In this document: piece after piece, positions 34,074-42,465 of the stretch
How the letters are laid out: every line of letters begins with the position of its first letter
Position numbering within the stretch: the first letter of the stretch is position 1
DNA from: Paracoccaceae bacterium
GTDB lineage: Bacteria; Pseudomonadota; Alphaproteobacteria; Rhodobacterales; Rhodobacteraceae
Assembly: GCA_028284605.1 (NCBI GenBank)
Contig: JANQRL010000046.1
Span: forward strand, 124,001-188,000
DNA length: 64,000 nucleotides
Reading direction: 5' to 3'
Translations under genes and position numbers: made by a program
The notes under the pieces: generated by a model
Seen by the model: only the letters and a program-made list of their open reading frames with translations
Databases searched by the model: none
What the model was told of the DNA's origin: nothing

Positions 34074-35828
34074 TCAGACCAACACACTCCCCTTCGCATC
34101 AATCACCCCCTGGGTTTCCGCCTCGCCGAGCAGCATCTCGTTGTGGGCTTTGCCGGACGGGATCATGGGGAAGCAGTTTTCGTGCTTCTCAACCACGCAG
34201 TCGAAGATCACCGGGCCGTCATAGGCCAGCATCTCCTCGATCGCCGCGTCGAGATCGTCGGGGTCGGAGCAGATAATGCCCTTGGCCCCGAAGGCTTCGG
34301 CCAGTTTCACGAAATCGGGCAGGGCGTCGGACCAGGAGTGCGAGTAGCGCTCGCCATGGAGCAGCTCCTGCCATTGCCGGACCATGCCGAGGCGCTCATT
34401 GTTCAGGATGAACTGCTTGACCGGCAGGCGGTACTGCACGGCGGTGCCCATCTCCTGCATATTCATCAGCCAGGACGCCTCGCCGGCGACGTTAATGACC
34501 AGCGCGTCGGGATGCGCGAGTTGCACCCCGATGGAGGCCGGGAAGCCGTAGCCCATCGTGCCGAGACCGCCGGAGGTCATCCAGTGGTTCGGGTGCTCGA
34601 AGCCGATATATTGCGCGGCCCACATCTGGTGCTGGCCGACCTCGGTGCAGATGAAGCGGTCCTGCCGGTGCTTGGTCAGCGCCTCCAGCCGGGCCACGGC
34701 GTGCTGCGGTCGGATCGTCTTGCCTTTCTGGGTGAAGGCCAGGCAATCGACCTTGCGCCACTCGTTGATCTGGTCCCACCAGCGCGCCACGCCCTCGCGG
34801 TCGGTCTTCGCCCCTTGCGCCGTCCACGCCTCCAAGAGCGCCTTAAGCACATGGGCCACATCGCCGACGATGGGGATGTCGGTCTTGATCACCTTGTTGA
34901 TCGAGGACGGGTCGATATCGATATGGGCCTTCTTCGAGCCCGGCGAGAAGGCGTCGATCCGGCCGGTGATCCGGTCGTCGAAGCGGGCGCCGATATTGAT
35001 CATCAGATCGCAATCGTGCATCGCCATATTGGCCTCGTAGAGCCCGTGCATCCCGAGCATCCCGATCCAGTGCTCACCGCTCGCCGGATAGGCGCCGAGG
35101 CCCATCAGCGTCGAGGTGATCGGAAAGCCGGTGGCGGCCACGAGGTCGCGCAGCAGCCGGCTCGCCTCGGGGCCGGAATTGATCACCCCGCCGCCGGTAT
35201 AGAAGATCGGGCGCTTGGCCTTGGCCATAGCATCGGCCAGTTCGGCGATGGCCGCCGGGTCGCCCTCTGTCTGGGGCTGGTAGTGGCTCTCGACCTGCTT
35301 CGGTTCCGCGTAGGCGCCGGTCGCGAACTGCACGTCCTTGGGGATGTCGATCAGCACCGGGCCGGGGCGGCCGGAGGTGGCGACGTGAAACGCCTCGTGG
35401 ATCGTGGGTGCCAGCGCATCGGTCTCCTTGACCAGCCAGTTATGCTTGGTGCAGGGCCGGGTGATGCCCACCGTGTCGGCCTCCTGAAACGCATCCGAGC
35501 CGATCATGAAGGTCGGCACCTGGCCGGTGAAGACCACGATGGGGATCGAATCCATCAGCGCGTCGGTCAGGCCGGTGACCGCGTTCGTGGCGCCGGGGCC
35601 GGAGGTGACCAGGGCAACGCCCGGCTTGCCGGTGGAACGGGCATAGCCCTCGGCGGCATGGACCGCGCCCTGTTCGTGGCGGACCAGGATATGCTTGATG
35701 TGGTTCTGCTGGAAGATCTCGTCATAGATCGGAAGCACGGCGCCGCCGGGATATCCGAATACCGTGTCCACACCCTGATCGATCAGGGCCTGAACCACCA
35801 TTTTCGCTCCGGTCATCTGGCGTGTCAT
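34074..35828 (-). CDS. ilvB: Acetolactate synthase large (catalytic) subunit
   Basis: This 584-residue thiamine diphosphate/FAD enzyme condenses pyruvate with pyruvate or 2-oxobutyrate, the first step of valine, leucine and isoleucine synthesis. Motifs: GYPGGAVLPIYDEIFQ with the TPP-binding Glu nearby (RHEQGAVHAAEGYAR), TSGPGATNAVTGL, and the C-terminal MGYGFPASIGVQLAHPD with GEASWLMNMQEMGTAVQY. ATG 35828 is the correct start because the attenuator terminator lies immediately upstream and the longer frame crosses it. Confidence 0.96.
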   Translation of the reverse strand: MTRQMTGAKMVVQALIDQGVDTVFGYPGGAVLPIYDEIFQQNHIKHILVRHEQGAVHAAEGYARSTGKPGVALVTSGPGATNAVTGLTDALMDSIPIVVFTGQVPTFMIGSDAFQEADTVGITRPCTKHNWLVKETDALAPTIHEAFHVATSGRPGPVLIDIPKDVQFATGAYAEPKQVESHYQPQTEGDPAAIAELADAMAKAKRPIFYTGGGVINSGPEASRLLRDLVAATGFPITSTLMGLGAYPASGEHWIGMLGMHGLYEANMAMHDCDLMINIGARFDDRITGRIDAFSPGSKKAHIDIDPSSINKVIKTDIPIVGDVAHVLKALLEAWTAQGAKTDREGVARWWDQINEWRKVDCLAFTQKGKTIRPQHAVARLEALTKHRQDRFICTEVGQHQMWAAQYIGFEHPNHWMTSGGLGTMGYGFPASIGVQLAHPDALVINVAGEASWLMNMQEMGTAVQYRLPVKQFILNNERLGMVRQWQELLHGERYSHSWSDALPDFVKLAEAFGAKGIICSDPDDLDAAIEEMLAYDGPVIFDCVVEKHENCFPMIPSGKAHNEMLLGEAETQGVIDAKGSVLV

Positions 35829-35866
35829 CGTGCTGTCCTCGTTGTCGCCATCTCTGTCATACGCAC

Positions 35867-35893
35867 AAAAAAGCCCCCGGGGTGACGGGGGCG
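35867..35893 (-). terminator. Attenuator terminator of the ilv operon
   Basis: On the minus strand GCCCCC and GGGGGC form a stem around an 8-nt loop, followed directly by TTTTTT, 38 bp upstream of ilvB. Its 5' side, CCGTCACC, can instead pair with GGTGACGG at the end of the leader peptide ORF. The leader segment GCGCATGGG can pair with CCCATGCGC just before the terminator. These mutually exclusive structures are the signature of transcription attenuation. Confidence 0.88.
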
Positions 35894-35917
35894 CATGGGG
35901 TCCTGAATGGTCTACCG

Positions 35918-35965
35918 TCACCGGCCCATGCGCATCCTTCCTACAAGTACGATAAGTCCGGTCAT
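35918..35965 (-). CDS. ilvL: ilv leader peptide
   Basis: This is a 15-codon ORF with product MTGLIVLVGRMRMGR, preceded by GGAGG at 9 bases. Five consecutive regulatory codons, Leu-Ile-Val-Leu-Val, match the products of the operon. Ribosome stalling at these codons when branched-chain aminoacyl-tRNA is scarce would free the downstream segment for antitermination. Position between a good promoter and the terminator, 90 bp before ilvB, is as expected for attenuation control. Confidence 0.88.
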   Translation of the reverse strand: MTGLIVLVGRMRMGR

Positions 35966-35994
35966 TCTGGCGGCCTCCGTCGTGCGTGGGCGAG

Positions 35995-36023
35995 ACCTTA
36001 GGCAGGGCCGGCAAGGCGGTCAA
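35995..36023 (-). promoter_or_regulatory. Sigma-70 type promoter of the ilv leader
   Basis: Minus strand: -35 TTGACC (36018-36023), exactly 17 bp, -10 TAAGGT (35995-36000). Transcription would begin near 35988, about 23 nt before the leader peptide start. The -35 has five of six consensus bases. Confidence 0.7.
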
Positions 36024-36285
36024 CCGGCGCGAGGAGAAAATGTGGAACGCCTGACGGCGTTGCCATCCTCGTCGGCTCACCGGACCATCGCCGCCTGCCA
36101 AGAGCGGATCGGAGGCCGATTGTTGCCGGGTCGGAAACGATCCGCGCTCGAAGCAGTTATCGATCCCTCACCGTGACAAATGCCAGATTCCCTTTGTCCG
36201 AACGTGGCAATTCGGCCAAGATGGAGTGGGTGGGTGGCCCTTCCCGGGGCCAGAATTGTTGTTGTTAGCTCTGGGGGGCAATCCG

Positions 36286-38142
36286 ATGCTGGTAGGTCCG
36301 GTTCAAGACTTCGTCGACGCACGTCTGGCGGAGAACGCATCGTCGCAGGCACAGGGATTGGCCCTGCCGCAGGGCGGCTTCATGGTATTCTGGCTCGGAG
36401 CGGAGGTCGGCGGCGTTGCCGAACTGAACGCCCAGACCTTTGACGAACCGGGGAATCTGATGGGTCCGGCGGTCCTCGTGGCCGCGGACGCCCTCGCCTC
36501 GGCGCCGGTCTCGTCCGATATCACCCCGGATGGCGCGGTCGTGTTCTATTCGGACAGCAGCGGCGCAATGGCGGCCGGGGTCGACCTGACGGAGACCGGT
36601 GCGGAGCTCGACCCGTTCGATCAGATCGTCGCCGGACGGGCGGTGAGGGACGACCTTATCGGCGGCAACGACAACGATTTCATCCAGAGCTTCGGCGGCG
36701 GAGATACGGTAACCGCCAACCGGGGCGACGACGTCGTTTACGGCGGCGGCGGCGGGGACACCATCTTTGCCGGGCAGGGCAACGATCTCGTCCGCGGCGA
36801 CCGGGGCGATGATGTCATCTTCGGCGGCAGCGGCAACGACTATCTCTTCGGCGGCATCGGCAGCGACGAGATCGACGGCGGCACCGGCAATGACACGATC
36901 TATGGCGACAACAATCGCGACACGATCTGGGGCAACAACGGTGCCGACGAGATTTTCGGCGGCAATGGCATCGACATGCTCTTCGGCGGCAATGGCGCCG
37001 ACGAGATGTATGGCGGCCGGGGCAGCGACATCCTCGATGGCGGCAACTCGAACGACATTCTCTTCGGCGACGAGCACGATGATGAACTCTACGGCGGCAG
37101 AGGCGGCGACACCTTGGACGGTGGGACCGGCGCGGACCTCCTGGATGGCGGCGGGAGCCGCGACAGCATCATCGGCGGCGACGGAGACGATACCCTGTTC
37201 GGCGGCGGCGGCCCGGACCGGATGGATGGCGGTGCCGGCAACGACTCGATGAACGGTGGTTCGGACGGCGACTACATCGCCGGCGGCGACGGCGACGATT
37301 CGATGGATGGTGAAGGTGGCAACGACACCATCATCGGCGGCAACGGGTCCGACGTCGCCATGGGCGGCACCGGCGACGATGTCATCGACCTGTCGGGCAA
37401 TATCGATCCGCTCTTCGGGCTCAGCGGCGCGCCGGATCGCGGCTATCCCGGTCTCTTCGGCGCCGACGACGATCCGGAGGACGACGTGGACACCGCCTAT
37501 GGCGGCGACGGCGATGACGAAATCCGGACCGGCGACGATGCCGACGAGATCTACGGCGGCGGCGGCCGCGACAGCATCGACGGCGGCTTTGACGACGATG
37601 TGATCTTTGGCGAGGCCGGCGACGACATCATCGTGGCGGGCGAAGGCTCGGATGAGGTCGATGCGGGCGCCGGAAACGACATCGTCTATGGCGGTCTGTC
37701 TCCGGACCTGCCCGACGCGCTCAATGTGCCCGATGCGACGGGCGATCTTGTCACCGACAACGGCAACGACGTGATCCGGGGCGGTGACGGCAACGACACC
37801 CTGTTCGGGGAAGACGACGATGACATCCTCTTCGGCGATGCCGGCGACGATGTGATCGATGGCGGCGTCGACGACGACGAGATCCACGGCGGCGTCGGCA
37901 ACGACCTGATCAGCGGCGGCGAGGGCGACGATCTTTTCGCCTTCGGTATCGACGACGGCACCGACACCGTGACCGATTTCACCAAAGGCCAGGATCAGGT
38001 GACGATCTCGGGGCTCGGGGGGTTCGACGACCTGTTCCTGAGCCAGGAGGACAGCGTCGCGGTGATCGAGGCCGGCGACACGGTGATCCGCCTCGAAGGG
38101 GTCGAGTCCGGCGATCTCGAGGAGAGCGACTTCCTGTTCTGA
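36286..38142 (+). CDS. RTX calcium-binding secreted protein 1
   Basis: The protein has 618 residues from ATG 36286. Residues 1-130 form a non-repetitive domain (FMVFWLGAEVGGVAELNAQTF) that resembles short beta propeller-like segments. Residues about 130-560 are arrays of the RTX nonapeptide GGxGxDxUx, which folds as a calcium-binding beta roll outside the cell. The last 65 residues, ending DLEESDFLF, are the likely type I secretion signal and are almost identical to those of the next gene. No signal peptide and no protease or lipase motif. The T1SS genes are not in the window. A purine-rich GGGGGG site precedes the start. Confidence 0.88.
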   Translation: MLVGPVQDFVDARLAENASSQAQGLALPQGGFMVFWLGAEVGGVAELNAQTFDEPGNLMGPAVLVAADALASAPVSSDITPDGAVVFYSDSSGAMAAGVDLTETGAELDPFDQIVAGRAVRDDLIGGNDNDFIQSFGGGDTVTANRGDDVVYGGGGGDTIFAGQGNDLVRGDRGDDVIFGGSGNDYLFGGIGSDEIDGGTGNDTIYGDNNRDTIWGNNGADEIFGGNGIDMLFGGNGADEMYGGRGSDILDGGNSNDILFGDEHDDELYGGRGGDTLDGGTGADLLDGGGSRDSIIGGDGDDTLFGGGGPDRMDGGAGNDSMNGGSDGDYIAGGDGDDSMDGEGGNDTIIGGNGSDVAMGGTGDDVIDLSGNIDPLFGLSGAPDRGYPGLFGADDDPEDDVDTAYGGDGDDEIRTGDDADEIYGGGGRDSIDGGFDDDVIFGEAGDDIIVAGEGSDEVDAGAGNDIVYGGLSPDLPDALNVPDATGDLVTDNGNDVIRGGDGNDTLFGEDDDDILFGDAGDDVIDGGVDDDEIHGGVGNDLISGGEGDDLFAFGIDDGTDTVTDFTKGQDQVTISGLGGFDDLFLSQEDSVAVIEAGDTVIRLEGVESGDLEESDFLF

Positions 38143-38322
38143 GATGCCCGCGTGTCTTGCGAGGCGGCGGCGCAACCCAGGGCTGATTTCTCTGACGCCC
38201 CTCGCGCGGCCCCGCGCCGCACAAGCCGTTTCCGTGGGAAAATCCCTGCCTTACAGCGATTCAGTCTTTGGTAGATCACCTCGATCTTTGCTATACCGAA
38301 CCGGTGGGTACTGAGGAGGCTT

Positions 38323-40062
38323 GTGGCCTTCTCGGGGGATGTGATTGGTGTCCGGGGGGAAGCGGAAATGACTGTTGACGAACTGATCGCCGCGCGCGCG
38401 GCGGAGGTTGCTGTTGGTGCGGCCTTCACCGTCGAATTGTCGGACGGAACACAGGTCTTCGTCTGGCAGGAGTCGTTCACCAGAGACGACGGCACGGAGT
38501 TCTACGACTGGAACCTCACCGTGCTCGATGATGACGGCAAGGTCGGCGAACTCTACGGCTTCACCGGTGGTTTCGCGACTGCGGCGGACCTCGAAAGCCC
38601 GATTCTCGTCGTCGAATATCAGGGCAGCCGTCCCGAGAGCGGCGACGTTCTGGGCTTTGCCATCGAGTATGACAGCACCGACGATCAGGGCGGTCCGGTG
38701 CGTTCCGATCTGCTGATCGACACGTCCAACAGGACGCTCTACGATGCGGAGATCACGGATATCGATGCCTTGCCGCCAGTTCGGGATGCGCCTCCCGAGG
38801 ACGGGTTGATCGCTGTCGGTCGCTCCGCGGATACAGTCATTGGCCGCGAGCGAGATGACGTCGTGTACGGCAGGGCGGGCGACGACGACATCTCTGCCGG
38901 CGCCGGGGACGACCGGGCGTTTGGCGGCGCCGGGGACGACAGGGTCGTCGGTGAGGAGGGCGATGACGTCCTGCACGGCGGTCTCGACAACGATTTCGTC
39001 AGCGGTGATGACGGGGACGACCGCGTTTTCGGCGGGTTCGGTGATGACGAGGTCTATGGCGGCGGGGGCTTCTTCTCCCGCGACGGTGGAGACGACTATC
39101 TGCGCGGCGGGCCAGGAGACGACAGCGTCTACGGCAGGGGTGGCGACGACGAGGTGTTTGGTGGCTCGGGCGACGACTCGATCCGTGGCGGTTGGGACGA
39201 GGACGTCATTTTCGGCGGGGTTGGCAATGACCGGATCTCCGCCGACTGGGGCGACGACACCGTGCATGGCGGGCGCGGTGACGACCGGCTGAGCGGTAAG
39301 CAGGGGGACGACTGGTTATTCGGCGGCCCCGGCGATGACGAGATGGTTGGCAATACCGGCGACGATTTCCTGCGCGGCGGACTCGGCGACGACATGCTCC
39401 AGGGCCGCGGAGGTGACGACACCCTTGTCGGCGGGTTTGGCGACGACGATCTGTGGGGAGGGTCCAGTCAGGACACGCTCGACGGTGCTGATGGCGACGA
39501 TCTGCTCTATGGCGGCTTCGGCAGCGACGAGTTGTCCGGCGGCGCGGGCGACGACCTCCTGAACGGCGAAGGATCGAGCGACGTGCTCGACGGCGGAAAC
39601 GGGAATGACGAGATGTTCGGCGGGTCGGGTCAGGACGTCTTGGCCGGCGGCCGTGGCAATGATTTCCTGCGCGGCGGTCTGGATAACGACGTGCTCGACG
39701 GCGGTGACGGCGATGACGAACTGATTGGCGGCTTCGGCAATGACGTCATGGCGGGCGGCGCCGGCGACGACAGGATGGTGGGGGGAAAGGGCGCCGACCT
39801 GATCGCCGCGGGGCAAGGCAGTGACATCCTGACCGGCGGTCAGGGCGCCGACCTTTTCTCCTTCGGTACCGACGATGGCACCGACACCGTGGCCGATTTC
39901 ACCAGAGGTGTGGATCAGGTGACGATCGCCGGGCTCGGAGGGTTCGACGATCTGTTCCTGAGCCAGGAGGACAGTGTCGCGGTGATCGAGGCCGGGGATA
40001 CGGTGATCCGCCTCGAAGGGGTCGAGTCCGGCGATCTCGAGGAGAGCGACTTCCTGTTCTGA
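38323..40062 (+). CDS. RTX calcium-binding secreted protein 2
   Basis: The protein has up to 579 residues. The N-terminal 165 residues are a unique domain (FTVELSDGTQVFVWQESF, FYDWNLTVLDDDGKVGELYGFTGGF) unlike that of the upstream gene. Residues about 165-510 are RTX nonapeptide repeats. The last 65 residues repeat the C-terminus of protein 1 with few changes and end DLEESDFLF. GTG 38323 has AGGAGG only 3 bp away; ATG 38368 is a good alternative with GGGGGAAG upstream. The pair likely arose by tandem duplication followed by N-terminal replacement. Confidence 0.87.
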   Translation: MAFSGDVIGVRGEAEMTVDELIAARAAEVAVGAAFTVELSDGTQVFVWQESFTRDDGTEFYDWNLTVLDDDGKVGELYGFTGGFATAADLESPILVVEYQGSRPESGDVLGFAIEYDSTDDQGGPVRSDLLIDTSNRTLYDAEITDIDALPPVRDAPPEDGLIAVGRSADTVIGRERDDVVYGRAGDDDISAGAGDDRAFGGAGDDRVVGEEGDDVLHGGLDNDFVSGDDGDDRVFGGFGDDEVYGGGGFFSRDGGDDYLRGGPGDDSVYGRGGDDEVFGGSGDDSIRGGWDEDVIFGGVGNDRISADWGDDTVHGGRGDDRLSGKQGDDWLFGGPGDDEMVGNTGDDFLRGGLGDDMLQGRGGDDTLVGGFGDDDLWGGSSQDTLDGADGDDLLYGGFGSDELSGGAGDDLLNGEGSSDVLDGGNGNDEMFGGSGQDVLAGGRGNDFLRGGLDNDVLDGGDGDDELIGGFGNDVMAGGAGDDRMVGGKGADLIAAGQGSDILTGGQGADLFSFGTDDGTDTVADFTRGVDQVTIAGLGGFDDLFLSQEDSVAVIEAGDTVIRLEGVESGDLEESDFLF

Positions 40063-40289
40063 GCGACCGGGCGACGGCCGATCCGGCTCCACTCCGCCGC
40101 ACAGGACAGTCCCGCAAGAGGCAGAGAGTTCGCGCGCGACTCGCGGCTGGGCGCGGTCGCAGGGGGAGAATCCTGCCGGGAACACGGGGAGTTGCGCAAA
40201 GTTTGGGCGGTAACAGGCGACAAAAGCTCATCATTGCTATTCCCACAACGCGGCTTGGTCGCTAGGGTCCGGTCCACCGAAACGATCTG

Positions 40290-40309
40290 CCCCGGCAAAA
40301 AGACCGGGG
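40290..40309. promoter_or_regulatory. GC hairpin in the 5' UTR of the TRAP operon
   Basis: CCCCGG and CCGGGG form a 6-bp stem around an 8-nt A-rich loop. It ends 23 bp before the dctP-like start codon, close to its GGGAGG ribosome site. No T tract follows on either strand, so it is not a standard terminator. It might act in the leader RNA. The rest of 40063-40332 shows no gene. Confidence 0.4.
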
Positions 40310-40332
40310 GCCATTTAACCGGGAGGAAACAA

Positions 40333-41418
40333 ATGGATCGTCGCTCTTTCCTGCGCACTTCTGCGCTTGGCGGGACCGCCGCCGCGGCTTCGACGCTGGC
40401 CGCGCCGGCCTATGCCCAGGGGAACCGCACCCTGACCATGGTCACGTCGGTGCCCGAAGGTTTCGCGATCTTCGACGACGCCGCGCAGCTCGCCGCGGAT
40501 TACATCACCGCGATGACCGACGGTCAGATCACCATCGACAAACGGCCCGCCGGCTCGCTCGTGGGCGCTTTCGAAGTGTTCGACGCGGTCTCGGCCGGTC
40601 AGGCCGACGTCTACCATTCCGCCGACTACTACTTCCTGAACCAGCATCCGGGCTTTGCCTTCTTCACCTCGGTGCCGTTCGGGATGACCGGGCAGGAATT
40701 GTCGAACTGGTACTACCACCGGGGCGGGTCGGAGCTCCATGACGAGCTTGCCGGCCTCTTCAACCTGAAGTCGTTCCTGTGCGGCAACACCGCGATGCAG
40801 CCCGGCGGTTGGTTCAACAAGGAAATCAACTCCGCCGACGACCTTCAGGGCCTGCGGTTCCGGATGCCCGGTCTCGGCGGCCAGGTGCTCGGCCGTCTCG
40901 GCGCCTCGGTGCAGAACATTCCCGGTGGCGAGATCTACCAGGCGCTCGCCTCCGGTGCGATCGAAGGCGCGGAGTGGATCGGGCCCTTCGCCGACGAGCG
41001 CATGGGCTTCCAGGAGATCACCAGCACCTACTACGCGGCCGGTTTCCACGAGCCGGGCTCGGCGCTGACCCTGTCGATGAACCTCGACATCTGGAACGAG
41101 ATGACGCCGGCCCAGCAGGCCATTGTCGAGGGTGCGACCCGCGCGGTCTATGCCGACAACCTGGCGATGTCGCTCGCCGAGAACGGTGCCGCCCTGGCCC
41201 GTCTGCAAGCCCAGGGCGTGCAGGTGCTGCAATTCCCCGACGATGTCTGGGATGCCTTCGGCTCGGCGGCCGAAGAGGTCAATGCCGAGAACATGGGCGA
41301 TCCGCTCTACGCCAAAATAGCCGACAGCTACTTCGCGTCGATGGCCGAAAGCGCCGGCTGGTTCAGCCAGGCCGACGGTCTCTACATGGAGCAGCGCAAC
41401 CGGGTCCGCGGCGTCTGA
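40333..41418 (+). CDS. dctP: TRAP transporter periplasmic binding protein (TakP-like)
   Basis: This 361-residue protein has a twin-arginine signal (MDRRSFLRTSALGG, cleavage near AYAQG) and a DctP-family solute receptor body (SLVGAFEVFDAVSAGQADVYH; DLQGLRFRMPGLGGQVLGRLG; GEIYQALASGAIEGAEWIGP). Length and Tat signal resemble TakP-type receptors for 2-oxo acids and related carboxylates; substrate assignment is tentative. GGGAGG stands before ATG 40333. It is first gene of a complete P-Q-M operon. Confidence 0.9.
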   Translation: MDRRSFLRTSALGGTAAAASTLAAPAYAQGNRTLTMVTSVPEGFAIFDDAAQLAADYITAMTDGQITIDKRPAGSLVGAFEVFDAVSAGQADVYHSADYYFLNQHPGFAFFTSVPFGMTGQELSNWYYHRGGSELHDELAGLFNLKSFLCGNTAMQPGGWFNKEINSADDLQGLRFRMPGLGGQVLGRLGASVQNIPGGEIYQALASGAIEGAEWIGPFADERMGFQEITSTYYAAGFHEPGSALTLSMNLDIWNEMTPAQQAIVEGATRAVYADNLAMSLAENGAALARLQAQGVQVLQFPDDVWDAFGSAAEEVNAENMGDPLYAKIADSYFASMAESAGWFSQADGLYMEQRNRVRGV

Positions 41419-41556
41419 GGCCGCAAGCGGGGCCGACCTGGTCCCGCGATCCTGATCTGCCGCCCTCCGCGCGGGTATGCGGAGGGCGGCCTCACCGCAC
41501 GAACGGGGACGCGCTGGGGACCGCACTGACGGGACAAGGCGCGCGGGCAGGGGGCG

Positions 41557-42462
41557 ATGCTGGACGCACTGGGCTGGTTCTTCCAGAATGTCGGATTGGC
41601 GTTCTACAACTTCGCCTATGCGATCACCCATCCGGGCCAATGGCTCAACTGGTCGAACCCCGAGGCGATCATGCGCACCGTCTATTACGGCGGCTCGGTC
41701 GAGCTCTTCTTTGTCTTCTTCAACACCTTCGTGATCCTGACCATCATCGGGCTCTGGCGCCGGGAGGTCATGTGGCGCTGTGTCTACGGGCTCGAAGGCT
41801 TCGCCAACACGGTCGGCCGGATTGTCGCCTGGGCCGGGCTGATCATGGTGCTGCAACAGCTCCTGATCGTGTTTACCCAGCGCATCTTCGCGGTCGCCGA
41901 AATCTCGCTTGGCTTCGGCGCGGTGATGACCTTCGACGTGAGCTGGTGGTCCGAGGGGCTCAAGTTCTACAATGCCATGGTCGTCGCGCTTTGTGTCTCC
42001 TACACCTATGTCCAGGGCGGCCATGTCCGGGTCGACATCCTCTACGCCAATTTCTCGCACCGGACCCGCAAGATCATCGATATCGTCGGTGCGGTGATCT
42101 TCATGGCGCCGATGGGCATCCTGATCTGGCTCTATGCCTGGTTCTTCATGTGGCGCCACCTGATCCTGCCGGCGCCCTCGGCGTCGAGTCAGCTCGACCA
42201 GCTCCTCGCCCGGGCCCAGATCATGCGCTGGAACGTCGAGACGACCGGCTTCTCGCCGAACGGGTTTTCCGCCTATTTCCTCTTCAAGGTGCTCCTGGTG
42301 ATGCTGGCCGGGCTGATCCTGCTCCATGCCGTCGCGGTGATCTGGCGCGCCATCGCCGAAATCCGGGCCGGCGAGGAGAGCGAGAACCGTGGCATCGACC
42401 GCGACCGGCTCGACGACGAGGCCGAAGACCTCCAGCACGACATCCATTCCGGAGCGACCTGA
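41557..42462 (+). CDS. dctQ: TRAP transporter small permease subunit, long type
   Basis: This 301-residue membrane protein has four to five helices and the DctQ-like segment SWWSEGLKFYNAMVVALCVSYTYVQGGHVRVDI (near residue 130). It is much longer than typical DctQ proteins (160-200), mainly through an N-terminal 60-residue extension and a charged C-terminal tail. Long Q subunits accompany long M subunits in the TakP-type systems. Its stop is 3 bp before the dctM start. Confidence 0.88.
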   Translation: MLDALGWFFQNVGLAFYNFAYAITHPGQWLNWSNPEAIMRTVYYGGSVELFFVFFNTFVILTIIGLWRREVMWRCVYGLEGFANTVGRIVAWAGLIMVLQQLLIVFTQRIFAVAEISLGFGAVMTFDVSWWSEGLKFYNAMVVALCVSYTYVQGGHVRVDILYANFSHRTRKIIDIVGAVIFMAPMGILIWLYAWFFMWRHLILPAPSASSQLDQLLARAQIMRWNVETTGFSPNGFSAYFLFKVLLVMLAGLILLHAVAVIWRAIAEIRAGEESENRGIDRDRLDDEAEDLQHDIHSGAT

Positions 42463-42465
42463 CCC

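Noticed and set aside
36265..38175. Long minus-strand frames opposite both RTX genes, rich in Val/Ala/Ile repeats
   Set aside because: They simply mirror the RTX nonapeptide codons; no start signal or family resemblance.
40290..40309. Intrinsic terminator before the TRAP operon
   Set aside because: The stem is not followed by a T tract on either strand and the upstream RTX gene ends over 220 bp earlier.
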